In this document: positions 8,093 to 17,289 of the stretch, piece by piece
Layout: each line of letters opens with the position of its first letter
How positions within the stretch are numbered: position 1 is the first letter of the stretch
DNA from: Alphaproteobacteria bacterium
GTDB lineage: Bacteria > Pseudomonadota > Alphaproteobacteria > Rhodobacterales > Rhodobacteraceae
Assembly: GCA_030427405.1 (NCBI GenBank)
Contig: JAUHXK010000003.1
Location: forward strand, 124,001 to 188,000
Direction of reading: 5' to 3'
DNA: 64,000 bases
The notes under the pieces: generated by a model
The model's database searches: none
Seen by the model: the letters and a program-made list of their open reading frames with translations, nothing else
What the model was told of the DNA's origin: nothing
Translations under genes and position numbers: made by a program

Positions 8093-8103
8093 GGACATGA
8101 CTA

Positions 8104-9246
8104 TTGCAAAGAGCGGGTTTTGCCTCTGATCCGGAGCGGGCGCGGGGGCGACTGGTCCACGAGGAAGAGAGCAGTTTTCGGTCTTGTTTTCAACGAGATC
8201 GCGACAGGATTATTCACGCCAGCGCGTTTCGGCGTCTGAAACACAAGACACAGGTGTTTGTCGAGCATGAGGGCGATAATTACCGGACCCGGCTCACCCA
8301 TTCGATCGAGGTCGCCCAGGTGGCGCGGACCATCGCGGGGGCGTTGGGTCTCAACCCCGAGCTGACCGAGGCCGTGGCCCTGGCCCATGATCTTGGGCAT
8401 ACGCCCTTTGGTCATACAGGCGAGGACGCATTGCATGCTTTGATGGCGCCTTATGGCGGGTTCGATCACAACGCGCAGGCTATCCGGATTGTCACCAGGC
8501 TTGAACGGCATTACGCCGCGTTCGACGGGTGCAATCTGACCTGGGAATGTCTGGAAGGTATTGCCAAACATAACGGGCCCGTCGTGGGCGACCTTCCCTG
8601 GGCGTTGGCCGAATGTGATGCGGGGTTTGACCTGGAATTGCACACCCATGCCAACGGCGAGGCGCAGGTTGCGGCCTTGTCGGATGACATTGCCTATAAC
8701 AACCACGATCTGCTGGATGGGTTGCGCGCCGGTCTGTTCAACGATGACGAGATCGCGCAACTGCCCGTCGTCGGGGATTGTTACGATGCGGTGGACAGGC
8801 GTTACCCGGGGTTGGAGCCTTACCGGCGCCGGCACGAGGCGCTGCGGCGGGTGTTTGGCGTCATGGTATCCGATGTCATTGATACGTCGCGCGCCCGGCT
8901 TGCGGGCTCGGGGGCGCAGACGGTCGAAGACATCCGGGCGCTGGGATACCCGGTTATCCGGTTCTCGGACACACTTTGGGGGCAGTTGCGGGACATTCGG
9001 GCGTTTCTTTTTGCGCGGATGTACCGCGCGCCCAGCGTCATGGAGGTGCGGGCCGAAGTTGGCAAAGTGGTCGAGGACCTGTTTCCGATCTATCTGGGTG
9101 ACCCCTTGCAGATGCCCGCTCGGCGGCATGCCGATATCGAAGCGGCAAGCGACACAACCGCCCTGGCGCGTATCGTCTCGGACTATATCGCCGGAATGAC
9201 CGACCGTTTCGCGCTGCAGGAACATGCACGGCTGACCGCGGCCTGA
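8104..9246 (+). CDS. dgt: dGTP triphosphohydrolase-like HD protein
   Basis: A 380-residue HD-domain dNTP triphosphohydrolase, which cleaves dNTPs to nucleoside and triphosphate in the cytoplasm. Signature segments are RDRDRIIHASAFRRLKHKTQ, then the HD metal site: RLTHSIEVAQ, AHDLGHTPFGHTGE, and a later DDIAYNNHDLLDG. An in-frame TGA at 8098-8100 forbids any longer N-terminus, so a TTG at 8104 with AAGGA eight bases upstream is the only early start. Such a start should keep expression low. It is followed after 105 bases by argS. Confidence 0.88.
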   Translation: MQRAGFASDPERARGRLVHEEESSFRSCFQRDRDRIIHASAFRRLKHKTQVFVEHEGDNYRTRLTHSIEVAQVARTIAGALGLNPELTEAVALAHDLGHTPFGHTGEDALHALMAPYGGFDHNAQAIRIVTRLERHYAAFDGCNLTWECLEGIAKHNGPVVGDLPWALAECDAGFDLELHTHANGEAQVAALSDDIAYNNHDLLDGLRAGLFNDDEIAQLPVVGDCYDAVDRRYPGLEPYRRRHEALRRVFGVMVSDVIDTSRARLAGSGAQTVEDIRALGYPVIRFSDTLWGQLRDIRAFLFARMYRAPSVMEVRAEVGKVVEDLFPIYLGDPLQMPARRHADIEAASDTTALARIVSDYIAGMTDRFALQEHARLTAA

Positions 9247-9351
9247 TCGCCGCGCCCCAAAGCGGACCGGCGATTGAATTCTGACCTGTCGCTTCCATTG
9301 ACCTTGTCGCCTTGCGTGGTAAACCGCCGGGCAAGCAAAAGGACATCCGAA

Positions 9352-11097
9352 ATGAACCTGTTTTCCGAGATCCGCGGCCTTGTACTGGACGCGCTGGCGC
9401 AGATGCAGTCCGAAGGCGCTCTGGCGCAGGGGCTGAGCTTTGACAATGTGGCCGTTGAGCCGCCGCGCGACGCTGCACATGGTGACATGGCAACCAATGC
9501 GGCGATGGTGCTGGCCAAACCCGCCAAGATGAAGCCGCGCGACATTGCGGATGTGCTGGCTGCCAAGCTGGCCGCAGATGACCGGATCACCAGCGCCGAA
9601 GTCGCGGGCCCCGGTTTTCTGAACCTGCGCCTTGCGCCATCGGTCTGGCAGGGTGTTCTGGCGGCGGTGCTTGAGAAGGGCACCGATTATGGCCGTTCGG
9701 ACATGGGGCAGGGGCAGAAGGTCAACGTGGAATATGTCTCGGCCAACCCGACCGGACCGCTGCATGTGGGCCATACGCGGGGCGCTGTATTCGGGGACGC
9801 ACTGGCAAGCCTGCTGGCCTATTCCGGTCACGATGTGACGCGCGAGTATTACATCAACGACGGTGGGGCGCAGGTGGATGTTCTGGCGCGATCCGCCTTT
9901 GAGCGGTATCGCGAAGCCAACGGCCTCAGCCCCGAGATTGCCGAAGGTCTGTACCCGGGCGATTACCTGATCCCGATTGGCGAGGCGCTGAAAGAGAAAT
10001 ACGGCGACAGCCTGATCGACAAGCCCGAAAGCGAATGGCTGGAAGACCTGCGCGAATTCGCCACCGACGCGATGATGGACCTGATCCGCGCAGACCTGAA
10101 GGCGCTGGGCGTCGAGATGGACGTGTTCTTCTCGGAAAAATCGCTTTATGGCACGGGCCGGATCGAGGCCGCGCTGCAATCGCTGACCGACAAGGGCCTG
10201 ATCTATGAAGGCGTGCTGGAACCCCCAAAGGGCAAAAAGCCCGAAGATTGGGAGCCGCGCGAACAGACCCTGTTCAAATCGACCGAACATGGGGATGACG
10301 TTGATCGGCCGGTGAAAAAGTCCGACGGCAGCTGGACCTATTTTGCCCCGGATATCGCTTATCACTATGACAAGGTCAGCCGTGGCTTTGACGCGCTGAT
10401 CGACGTGTTCGGCGCCGACCATGGCGGTTATGTCAAGCGGATGAAAGCGGCCGTGTCGGCATTGTCCGATGGCAAGGTGCCGCTGGACATCAAGCTGACG
10501 CAGCTGGTGAAGCTGTGGAAGAACGGCGAGCCGTTCAAGATGTCCAAACGGGCAGGGAACTTTGTCACCCTGCGCGATGTGGTCGATCAGGTCGGCCCGG
10601 ATGTCACCCGGTTTGTCATGCTGACCCGCAAGAATGACGCGACGCTTGATTTCGACTTTGACAAGGTGCTGGAACAAAGCCGCGAGAACCCGGTGTTCTA
10701 TGTCCAATATGCTCATGCCCGCGTCATGAGCGTGCTGCGCCGCGCCGCCGAGGCGGGGATCGCGGCGGAAGATGCCGCCCTGAAAAGCGCCGATCTGGGC
10801 AAGGTCGATCACCCGTCGGAACTGACCGTGGCCAAGAAGCTGGCAGAATGGCCGCGTCTGGTCGAGATCGCCGCGCGCACCAACGAACCGCATCGCGTTG
10901 CTTTCTATCTGTATGAACTTGCAGGGGATTTTCACGCTCTGTGGAACAAGGGCAACGACGAGACCCAGTTGCGTTTCATCCAGGATGGCGATGTTGCCAC
11001 AAGCCAGTCAAAAATCGCATTGGCCCGGTCCGTTTCTGTTGTGATTTCAGCGGGCTTGGGTATTCTTGGCGTTACTCCGGCGCAGGAGATGCGGTAA
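9352..11097 (+). CDS. argS: arginyl-tRNA synthetase
   Basis: A 581-residue class I aminoacyl-tRNA synthetase that charges tRNA-Arg. It has an N-terminal Arg-S additional domain (about 5-90), the HIGH motif as HVGH within [15 protein letters not shown] (about 133-140), the KMSKS motif as KMSKRAGN (about 400), and a C-terminal DALR anticodon-binding domain. The start MNLFSEIRG follows AAAAGGA. First of a run dgt-argS-SPOR-nagZ-scpA-scpB on the plus strand. Confidence 0.96.
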   Translation: MNLFSEIRGLVLDALAQMQSEGALAQGLSFDNVAVEPPRDAAHGDMATNAAMVLAKPAKMKPRDIADVLAAKLAADDRITSAEVAGPGFLNLRLAPSVWQGVLAAVLEKGTDYGRSDMGQGQKVNVEYVSANPTGPLHVGHTRGAVFGDALASLLAYSGHDVTREYYINDGGAQVDVLARSAFERYREANGLSPEIAEGLYPGDYLIPIGEALKEKYGDSLIDKPESEWLEDLREFATDAMMDLIRADLKALGVEMDVFFSEKSLYGTGRIEAALQSLTDKGLIYEGVLEPPKGKKPEDWEPREQTLFKSTEHGDDVDRPVKKSDGSWTYFAPDIAYHYDKVSRGFDALIDVFGADHGGYVKRMKAAVSALSDGKVPLDIKLTQLVKLWKNGEPFKMSKRAGNFVTLRDVVDQVGPDVTRFVMLTRKNDATLDFDFDKVLEQSRENPVFYVQYAHARVMSVLRRAAEAGIAAEDAALKSADLGKVDHPSELTVAKKLAEWPRLVEIAARTNEPHRVAFYLYELAGDFHALWNKGNDETQLRFIQDGDVATSQSKIALARSVSVVISAGLGILGVTPAQEMR

Positions 11098-11184
11098 ACA
11101 ATACCGTCCGAACCGCCGGTCCGAGGCAGACAAGAAATGACCCGCGCGCCATGATTTTCGGCGCACACGGGCAGTGAGGCGGAT

Positions 11185-12249
11185 ATGGCGAGTTACGATT
11201 ACTCGGGGCAGGTGCGCCCCGAGCAAGGGCATTACACGAATCAGGGCCATCCGCAGGATGGCTATGACTATTCCGATGACACCGATATACAGGGCGAAGC
11301 GCCGCGCGGCGTCGCCGGGCTGGGGCGTATGCTCAACGTGATGGGTGCGGTTGCGTCGCTGGCATTGGTCGCCGGTGTCGGCGTCTGGAGCTATAAGCTG
11401 GTGATGCGCGATGTCAGCGGAGTGCCAGTGGTGCGGGCCGTCGAAGGGCCGATGCGCATCCAGCCGGAAAACCCCGGCGGGACGATGGCCGACCATCAGG
11501 GCCTTGCCGTCAATACGGTTGCTGCCGAAGGATCGGCAGCGCCGCCCGCCGACCGGTTGATCCTGGCGCCGCGCCCTGTGTCGCTGGCCGAGGAAGACGC
11601 GCCGATGGGAACGTTGAAGCCGACCGCGGCTGTGCATGTGGTCGAAGAGGATATCTCGGATCAGGAAGCGGCCCGTTTGCGGCAGGGGGCTGTCGATGCC
11701 CTCGTGGCTGGGTTGGCTGATGACGCCAAGCCCACCCAGGACCCTGAGGGCGTTCAGCTTGCCGCGCTGGCCACGCCGGAAGACGACGAACCGGCGATTG
11801 ATCCCGCTGATCTGGCAGCACTGCAACCGGATCCGGAACTGGCCGTGCTGCCCGGGGTCCGCCGGTCCTTGCGTCCGTTGAACCGTCCGGCGCGGGCCAC
11901 ACCTGCGGCATTTGCCTCCGATGCGGGCGCAGAAGACGCGATCAACGCCGCCGTCAAGGCTGCGGTCGGGTTGGATGTTGATCCTGACACTTTGGCCAAG
12001 GGTACGCGGCTGGCGCAGCTTGGGGCGTATGAAAGCACCGATGTGGCACAGGCCGAATGGGCGCGGCTGAGCGGTCAATTTGGTGAATATATGGATGGAA
12101 AACAGCGGGTTATTCAGAAAACCTCAAGTGGCGGACGAACCTTTTACCGCTTGCGGGTTCTGGGTTTTGATGATCTGAGTGACTCGCGGCAGTTTTGCGC
12201 TGCGCTGGTTGCCCGCGGCGCCGATTGCATCCCGGTGGCCGTACGGTGA
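11185..12249 (+). CDS. SPOR domain membrane protein
   Basis: A 354-residue bitopic inner-membrane protein. The N-terminus (about residues 1-45) is cytoplasmic, acidic and rich in Tyr/Asp. One membrane helix lies at about 48-70 (LNVMGAVASLALVAGVGVWS), then comes a long low-complexity periplasmic linker rich in Ala, Pro and Glu. The C-terminal SPOR domain covers about 270-352 (LAQLGAYESTDVAQAEWARL and YRLRVLGFDDLSDSRQFC). SPOR domains bind denuded peptidoglycan at division sites. Its stop overlaps the nagZ GTG start, which fits a peptidoglycan role for both. Confidence 0.88.
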   Translation: MASYDYSGQVRPEQGHYTNQGHPQDGYDYSDDTDIQGEAPRGVAGLGRMLNVMGAVASLALVAGVGVWSYKLVMRDVSGVPVVRAVEGPMRIQPENPGGTMADHQGLAVNTVAAEGSAAPPADRLILAPRPVSLAEEDAPMGTLKPTAAVHVVEEDISDQEAARLRQGAVDALVAGLADDAKPTQDPEGVQLAALATPEDDEPAIDPADLAALQPDPELAVLPGVRRSLRPLNRPARATPAAFASDAGAEDAINAAVKAAVGLDVDPDTLAKGTRLAQLGAYESTDVAQAEWARLSGQFGEYMDGKQRVIQKTSSGGRTFYRLRVLGFDDLSDSRQFCAALVARGADCIPVAVR

Positions 12250-13253
12250 CATATGGCGCGGCTATCACCGATGCCGAAGGTTTGCGCCTGACACCGGAAG
12301 AAAAGACCCTTTTTCGCGATATGAACCCGTTTGGGTTCATCCTGTTTGCGCGCAATATCGAGACCGCCGATCAGGTCCGTGCCTTGTGCGGCGATTTCCG
12401 CGAGGCCGTAGGGCGTGATTGCCCGATCACCATCGACCAGGAAGGTGGCCGGGTGCAACGGTTGCGCGCACCGCTGGCGCGGAACTGGCTGCCGCCGCTG
12501 GATCATTGCGCACGGGCCGGCAATGGGGCCGAGCGGGCCATGTACCTGCGGTATCGCCTGATCGCGGCGGAATTGTTTGCGTTGGGTATCGACAGCAATT
12601 GCGCCCCGATGGTGGATGTGGCGCGCGACAGCACACATGAATTCCTGCGCAACCGCTGTTACGGCGCCGACGCCGATCGCGTATCGGTCATCGGACGCGC
12701 CGTCGCGCAGGGGCATCTGGACGGTGGCGTACTGCCGGTTCTCAAACATGTTCCGGGCCACGGATTGGCGACGCTGGACAGCCACCATGACCTGCCGCAT
12801 GTGGACGCACCGCTGGACGAACTGGACGCCCGGGATTTTGCCCCGTTCCGCGCCCTGAACGATCTGCCGATGGGGATGACGGCGCATCTGGTCTATGACC
12901 GGATTGACCCACAGCCCGCGACGGTTTCGCCCACCATGATGGCGCTTATCCGCGAAAGGATCGGCTTTGACGGCCTGATCATGACCGACGATATCTCGAT
13001 GAAGGCGCTGTCGGGGTCGCTGGCCGACCTGTCGCGGCAGGCGCTTGAGGCCGGGTGCGATGTCGTCTTGCATTGCAACGGAAGCTTTGCCGAACGGGCC
13101 GCAGTGATGCAGGCCGCCGGTGCCATGTCGCAGGCGGCGCAAACCCGCGCCGACCGGGCGCTGGCGATGCGCACCCCGCCCGAGGAACTTGACATCGATG
13201 CCGCCGAGGCGGAACTATCTCGCCTAATGGGCGGGCAGGTGTATGAACGATAG
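12246..13253 (+). CDS. nagZ: beta-N-acetylhexosaminidase (GH3)
   Basis: A 335-residue cytoplasmic glycoside hydrolase family 3 enzyme that removes N-acetylglucosamine from muropeptides during peptidoglycan recycling. Marker segments are FARNIE, DQEGGRVQRL (about 65-75), and KHVPGHG with the following HHDLPHVD (about 167-190, the flexible catalytic loop with its histidine). MTDDISMKAL carries the nucleophile Asp. The GTG start overlaps the SPOR gene stop as GTGA. It overlaps scpA by 11 bases. It links functionally to anmK at 26832. Confidence 0.94.
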   Translation: MTYGAAITDAEGLRLTPEEKTLFRDMNPFGFILFARNIETADQVRALCGDFREAVGRDCPITIDQEGGRVQRLRAPLARNWLPPLDHCARAGNGAERAMYLRYRLIAAELFALGIDSNCAPMVDVARDSTHEFLRNRCYGADADRVSVIGRAVAQGHLDGGVLPVLKHVPGHGLATLDSHHDLPHVDAPLDELDARDFAPFRALNDLPMGMTAHLVYDRIDPQPATVSPTMMALIRERIGFDGLIMTDDISMKALSGSLADLSRQALEAGCDVVLHCNGSFAERAAVMQAAGAMSQAAQTRADRALAMRTPPEELDIDAAEAELSRLMGGQVYER

Positions 13254-14037
13254 CCTCTTTAGCGAAGACGCGGTTTCCGTTGCGGATCGGCTTGCAGCCG
13301 AGGCGTTGATTGTTGACGTCGACGGGTTCGAAGGCCCGCTGGACGTTTTGCTGACCCTGTCGCGCACGCAAAAAGTGGACCTGCGCAAGATCTCGGTTCT
13401 GGCGCTGGCACAGCAATACCTGACCTTTGTCGAAAAAGCGCGGGCGTTGCGGATCGAACTGGCTGCCGACTATCTGGTCATGGCGGCCTGGCTGGCCTTT
13501 TTGAAATCGCGCCTGCTGCTGCCGCCGGACCCCGATGATGAGGGGCCGTCGGGTGAGGAACTGGCCGCGCATCTGGCCTTTCAGCTTGAGCGTCTGCAGG
13601 CGATGCGCGATGCCGCTGCACGGCTGATGGCGCGCGACCAACTGGGGCGCGACTTTTTCAAACGCGGGCAGGGCGAGGATGTCACCCGCATTCGCACCGT
13701 GACCTATTCGGCCACCTTGCTGGACCTGATGCAGGGCTATGCAAGGATCCGCACACGCGACGAATTCCGGCCCTTTGTGATGGACAGGGATGCGGTGTTC
13801 ACGATGGAACAGGCATTGGAACGCATGCGCCCGTTGATCGGCTTTGCCGGGGCGTGGACCGATATGGAAACCTATCTGCCCGATGGCTGGGATGCCGATC
13901 CCGTCCGCAGGCGTTCGGCCACGGCGGCGACGTTCGCGGCCTCGCTGGAACTGGTGAAAGAAGGACATATGGAAATCAAGCAAAGCGAAACCTTTGCCCC
14001 GATCCACTTGCGCAAAAGGACCGAAGACCGTGACTGA
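13243..14037 (+). CDS. scpA: segregation and condensation protein A
   Basis: A 264-residue kleisin-type subunit of the Smc-ScpAB condensin. The N-terminal DGFEGPLDVLLTLSRTQKVD is diagnostic, with the KSRLLLPPD helix at about 88. The C-terminal winged helix includes MEIKQSETFAPIHLR. It bridges Smc heads in chromosome segregation. It overlaps nagZ by 11 bases and scpB by 8, so the three are probably co-translated. Confidence 0.94.
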   Translation: MNDSLFSEDAVSVADRLAAEALIVDVDGFEGPLDVLLTLSRTQKVDLRKISVLALAQQYLTFVEKARALRIELAADYLVMAAWLAFLKSRLLLPPDPDDEGPSGEELAAHLAFQLERLQAMRDAAARLMARDQLGRDFFKRGQGEDVTRIRTVTYSATLLDLMQGYARIRTRDEFRPFVMDRDAVFTMEQALERMRPLIGFAGAWTDMETYLPDGWDADPVRRRSATAATFAASLELVKEGHMEIKQSETFAPIHLRKRTEDRD

Positions 14038-14689
14038 CGCCCCCCAGGAAGATGGCTCTGGCACGCTGTTCGAGGCACCGCCCCTGGCGGAACAGGAGCG
14101 CATGGTCGAAGCGGTATTGTTTGCCAGCGCCGAGCCGGTGACAATCGCCGATCTCGAAGCCCGGATGCCCCATGGCAGCAATGCGGCACAGGCCGTTGAC
14201 CTGCTTAGGAAAAGATACGAGGGGCGCGGTGTTCGCGTGGTCCAGGTTGGCGAGGCCTGGGCAATCCGCACGGCCCCTGACCTGGGCTTCCTGATGCAGA
14301 AGGAAACGGTCGAGACCCGCAAGCTGAGCCGCGCCGCAATTGAGACGCTTGCCATCGTTGCCTATCATCAGCCCTGTACACGGGCCGAGATCGAGGAAAT
14401 CAGGGGCGTGTCAGTGTCCCGCGGAACCATCGATCAGTTGCTGGAAATAGAGTGGATCAGGCTGGGCCGCCGTCGCATGACGCCGGGCCGCCCCGTGACA
14501 TTCGTCGTAACCCCGCAGTTCCTTGACCATTTCGGGCTGGAAAACGCGCGCGATCTGCCGGGCCTCAAAGAGTTGCGCGCGGCAGGGTTGCTGGAAAACC
14601 GTCCGCCTCCGGGGGCGATGCCGATCGGCGAGGGGGCGTCAGGTGAAGACGAGGATGACGAGCAGACAGAACTGTTCGAGGACGAGTGA
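14030..14689 (+). CDS. scpB: segregation and condensation protein B
   Basis: A 219-residue partner of ScpA with two winged-helix domains. The signature ETLAIVAYHQPCTRAEIEEI lies at about 103-122, with the GVSVSRGTIDQLLE segment after it. The tail is acidic (GEDEDDEQTELFEDE). A GTG start at 14030 with AAAAGGA upstream is chosen, and the overlap with scpA then is 8 bases. Confidence 0.93.
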   Translation: MTDAPQEDGSGTLFEAPPLAEQERMVEAVLFASAEPVTIADLEARMPHGSNAAQAVDLLRKRYEGRGVRVVQVGEAWAIRTAPDLGFLMQKETVETRKLSRAAIETLAIVAYHQPCTRAEIEEIRGVSVSRGTIDQLLEIEWIRLGRRRMTPGRPVTFVVTPQFLDHFGLENARDLPGLKELRAAGLLENRPPPGAMPIGEGASGEDEDDEQTELFEDE

Positions 14690-14752
14690 TCGCCCGAACC
14701 CTTTCATCCGGGCAAACAGGGCCTTTCTTAGGGTGCGAAATCGGAGATATCC

Positions 14753-14980
14753 ATGAACGCCAACCGGATCATAAACATGATAGTGCGCCATATCATGCGT
14801 CGCGTTGTGACGCGTGGCATCGGCGCGGGGTTGGATATGGCAGGCCGGTCGCGTGATGCGGACCGCGCCGCCGGTTCACGGGGCGGCAATGATGCAAAAG
14901 ACGGTGCGACCAGTCAGAAACTCGACACTCGGCAGGCGCAGCGCATAACCCGGCAGATGCGGCGGTTCATGCGCTTTTGA
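14753..14980 (+). CDS. small basic protein of unknown function
   Basis: A 75-residue protein. The N-terminal amphipathic helix INMIVRHIMRRVVTRGIG could lie on a membrane; then comes a Gly/Asp/Arg-rich disordered middle, and the end QRITRQMRRFMRF is basic. The start has GGAGAT eight bases upstream. It lies 63 bases after scpB and its stop nearly touches the stop of convergent dcd. I know similar small proteins from related genomes but no function. Confidence 0.65.
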   Translation: MNANRIINMIVRHIMRRVVTRGIGAGLDMAGRSRDADRAAGSRGGNDAKDGATSQKLDTRQAQRITRQMRRFMRF

Positions 14981-14981
14981 T

Positions 14982-16061
14982 TTAGCCTACTGCCTTGAAA
15001 TGCTTGGAAAGTTTCAGGCCTTGCCCCTGATAGTTCGACGCGATTCCGGCGCCGTAAAGCTGCGTTGGCAACTCGGCCATTCGCTCATAGACCAAACGCC
15101 CCACGACCTGACCGTGTTCAAGCACAAAGGGCGCCTCGTGGCAGCGCACCTCAAGAACGCCGCGTGATCCGGCTCCGCCCGCATCGGCATGGCCGAAGCC
15201 GGGGTCGAAGAAACCGGCGTAATGCACGCGGAATTCGCCGACCATGGCCAGGTAGGGCGCCATTTCAGCGGCGTACATGGGCGGGATATGAACCGCCTCG
15301 CGGCTGACAAGAATGTAGAAGGCGCCGGGGTCCAGGATGATGCGCCCGTCTTTTGTGTGCACTTCTTCCCAATATTCCTGCGGGTCATATTCACCGATCC
15401 GGTCCAGGTCGATCACCCCGGTATGGGGTTTGGCGCGATAGCCGACAAGATCGGTGTCGGGCAATTGCAGGTCGACCGAAAAACCCAGCCCGTCCTGGAT
15501 CACCGCCGGTCCATCCACCAGCGGCGAGGCGTTGTGCAGCGCGGTCAGGTCCGCGTCGCTCAGGACCGCCTGGCCTTTGCGGAAACGGATCTGATTCAGC
15601 CGCATGCCCGGGCGCACCAGCACCGAAAACGAGCGTGGGCAAATCTCGGCGAATAGCGGACCGGTGTAGCCTGCGGGAACGCGGTCAAACTCGGTGCCGC
15701 CATCGGTGATGGTGCGGGTCAGCAAGTCCAGCCGCCCGGTCGAGCTTTTGGCATTGGCCACCGCACTGATGTCCTGTGGCAGCGCCAGAGTCTCCATCAA
15801 AGGCACAAGGTACACGCAGCCCTTTTCAAGAACGGCACCGTCGCTGATGTCGATGCGGTGCATCTCGAATTCGGACAGACGTTCGGAAACGGATCGGCCT
15901 TCGCCCGCAAGGAAAGAGGCGCGAACGCGGTAAGCAACTGTTCCCAATCGTAAATCAAGACTGGCGGGTTGGACCTGCTCGGTCAGAATATCGGGGGTGG
16001 CGGTGATTTCACCGCGGGTAATCATCGCTTCGATTTGCTGGTTTGGGCATACGCCGGTCAT
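14982..16061 (-). CDS. dcd: 2'-deoxycytidine 5'-triphosphate deaminase (long form)
   Basis: A 359-residue protein, about twice the usual dCTP deaminase length, built of two dUTPase-like halves. The first half has PASLDLRLG and the conserved NAKSSTGRLDLLTRTITDGG (about 125-145) followed by YTGPLFAEICPRSF. The second half has PGAFYILVSRE and AGFFDPGFGHADAGG. It deaminates dCTP to dUTP for dTTP synthesis. The start MTGVCPNQQIEAMI is preceded by GGGGGGA. The next feature upstream is tRNA-Pro on the same strand. Confidence 0.9.
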   Translation of the reverse strand: MTGVCPNQQIEAMITRGEITATPDILTEQVQPASLDLRLGTVAYRVRASFLAGEGRSVSERLSEFEMHRIDISDGAVLEKGCVYLVPLMETLALPQDISAVANAKSSTGRLDLLTRTITDGGTEFDRVPAGYTGPLFAEICPRSFSVLVRPGMRLNQIRFRKGQAVLSDADLTALHNASPLVDGPAVIQDGLGFSVDLQLPDTDLVGYRAKPHTGVIDLDRIGEYDPQEYWEEVHTKDGRIILDPGAFYILVSREAVHIPPMYAAEMAPYLAMVGEFRVHYAGFFDPGFGHADAGGAGSRGVLEVRCHEAPFVLEHGQVVGRLVYERMAELPTQLYGAGIASNYQGQGLKLSKHFKAVG

Positions 16062-16122
16062 TCCGATCCCCCCTGATGCCAAGGCGGGATCAGGCCGGCC
16101 TGCCATGAACGTCGGTGTGATT

Positions 16123-16199
16123 TGGTCGGGCTAGCAGGACTCGAACCTGCGACCTTCCGTCCCCCAGACGGACGCGCTACCAGGCTGCGCCATAGCCCG
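16123..16199 (-). tRNA. tRNA-Pro(GGG)
   Basis: The 77 bases fold as a standard cloverleaf on the minus strand: acceptor CGGGCTA/TAGCCCG, D arm GCGC/GCGC, anticodon stem TCCGT/ACGGA with loop CTGGGGG giving anticodon GGG, and T arm GCAGG-TTCGAGT-CCTGC. CCA is encoded at the 3' end. It reads proline codons CCC and CCU. It lies between merR and dcd, all on one strand. Confidence 0.96.
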
Positions 16200-16260
16200 A
16201 CGTTGGGGTGTTCATAAAGGTTTTCCCGGCAGGGGCAAGAGCAAAACATTGCCTTTTTTG

Positions 16261-16872
16261 TTATCCTGCGGGCCGGGGTTCGACGCGGTTCATCCAATCG
16301 CGAAGCTCTTTGGCGATGGGGGCGATTTCACGCAAAAGGTCGGCGTCGAATTCGGTTCGGTTCCATGCCAGCGAAGCCACCCCGCCCAGCAGGGGCGCGG
16401 CATCCACGGGCGCCGGATCTGGCGATGCGGGCGCATCGGGTTCCGGCTGCGGCGGCGCGGCCGCATCGGCCCGGTTCTCGGGCCGCTGTTGCGGCTCATC
16501 CCCCAGATCCATCCCGATCTGCGCCGTCTCGGTGGCGGGTCTTGATGTGAAGGGCACAACCGTGTCGTCCTGCACTACTTCGGTTTCGGCCATCTCGTCC
16601 AACCCTTGCGACAGCGAGGCGACATGCGCAACGCCTTGTTCGCGCAGGATTCTCTGGACACCCTTGATGGTTATTCCGTCTTCGTGCAGCAGTTTCTTGA
16701 TACCGCCCAGCAGGCGCATATCATTGGGGCGGTAATACCGCCTGCCGCCAGCGCGTTTGACCGGTTTGACCTGGTTGAATCGGCTTTCCCAGAATCGCAG
16801 CACATGGGCCTGAACACCGAGCCAATCCGCGACCTCGCTGATCGTGCGAAATGCGTCGGGGGATTTGCTCAT
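16261..16872 (-). CDS. MerR-family transcriptional regulator
   Basis: A 203-residue regulator. The N-terminal MerR winged helix covers about 8-75 ([44 protein letters not shown]). A Pro/Ala-rich linker and a short C-terminal helix follow. There is no cysteine cluster for metal sensing. It sits 18 bases after ihfA at the end of the rpmF-plsX-fabH-ihfA run, a conserved alphaproteobacterial neighbourhood. Targets are unknown. Confidence 0.87.
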   Translation of the reverse strand: MSKSPDAFRTISEVADWLGVQAHVLRFWESRFNQVKPVKRAGGRRYYRPNDMRLLGGIKKLLHEDGITIKGVQRILREQGVAHVASLSQGLDEMAETEVVQDDTVVPFTSRPATETAQIGMDLGDEPQQRPENRADAAAPPQPEPDAPASPDPAPVDAAPLLGGVASLAWNRTEFDADLLREIAPIAKELRDWMNRVEPRPAG

Positions 16873-16890
16873 CTCTGCCTGTTCCCGAAC

Positions 16891-17193
16891 TTACTTGCGG
16901 TTCCCGGCGGCGACGCGATCCTTCATCAGGTGCGACGGGCGAAAGGTCAGCACGCGACGCGGCTGAATCGGAACTTCTTCGCCGGTTTTCGGATTGCGAC
17001 CAATGCGGGCGGTCTTGTCGCGCACGCTGAACGTGCCGAAAGACGAAATCTTGACCTGCTCGCCACGCACAAGCGCGTCGGACATGTGGTTCAGTACGCT
17101 TTCGACCAGCTGCGCGCTTTCGTTACGTGACAAGCCGACTTCACGAAAGACGGCCTCGCTCAGATCCATGCGGGTCAGTGTTTTGTCGCCCAT
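16891..17193 (-). CDS. ihfA: integration host factor subunit alpha
   Basis: A 100-residue DNA-bending HU/IHF protein. It has helices [18 protein letters not shown], the beta segment [14 protein letters not shown], and the arm [20 protein letters not shown] that inserts a proline into the minor groove. It pairs with IhfB in the nucleoid. The start [11 protein letters not shown] has AGGGGGA upstream; a longer frame exists but its sequence is unlike IHF. Confidence 0.95.
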   Translation of the reverse strand: MGDKTLTRMDLSEAVFREVGLSRNESAQLVESVLNHMSDALVRGEQVKISSFGTFSVRDKTARIGRNPKTGEEVPIQPRRVLTFRPSHLMKDRVAAGNRK

Positions 17194-17289
17194 GCTTTTC
17201 CCCCTGTTGATATCAAAGCATAGGGCGAGGGGAAATTCACTGTCAATATCAATGAATTGCACGCGGCGGTGTAAGCTGGAATGCGCCGG

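Noticed and set aside
8101..10935. A 944-codon open frame on the minus strand opposite dgt and argS
   Set aside because: Its translation has no family features and is rich in His, Arg and Gln, as expected for the antisense of GC-rich coding DNA. dgt and argS on the plus strand are certain.
14690..14980. tatA after scpB, as seen in some related gene orders
   Set aside because: The only frame is a 75-residue basic protein with no TatA transmembrane/amphipathic hinge pattern; the neighbour is dcd.
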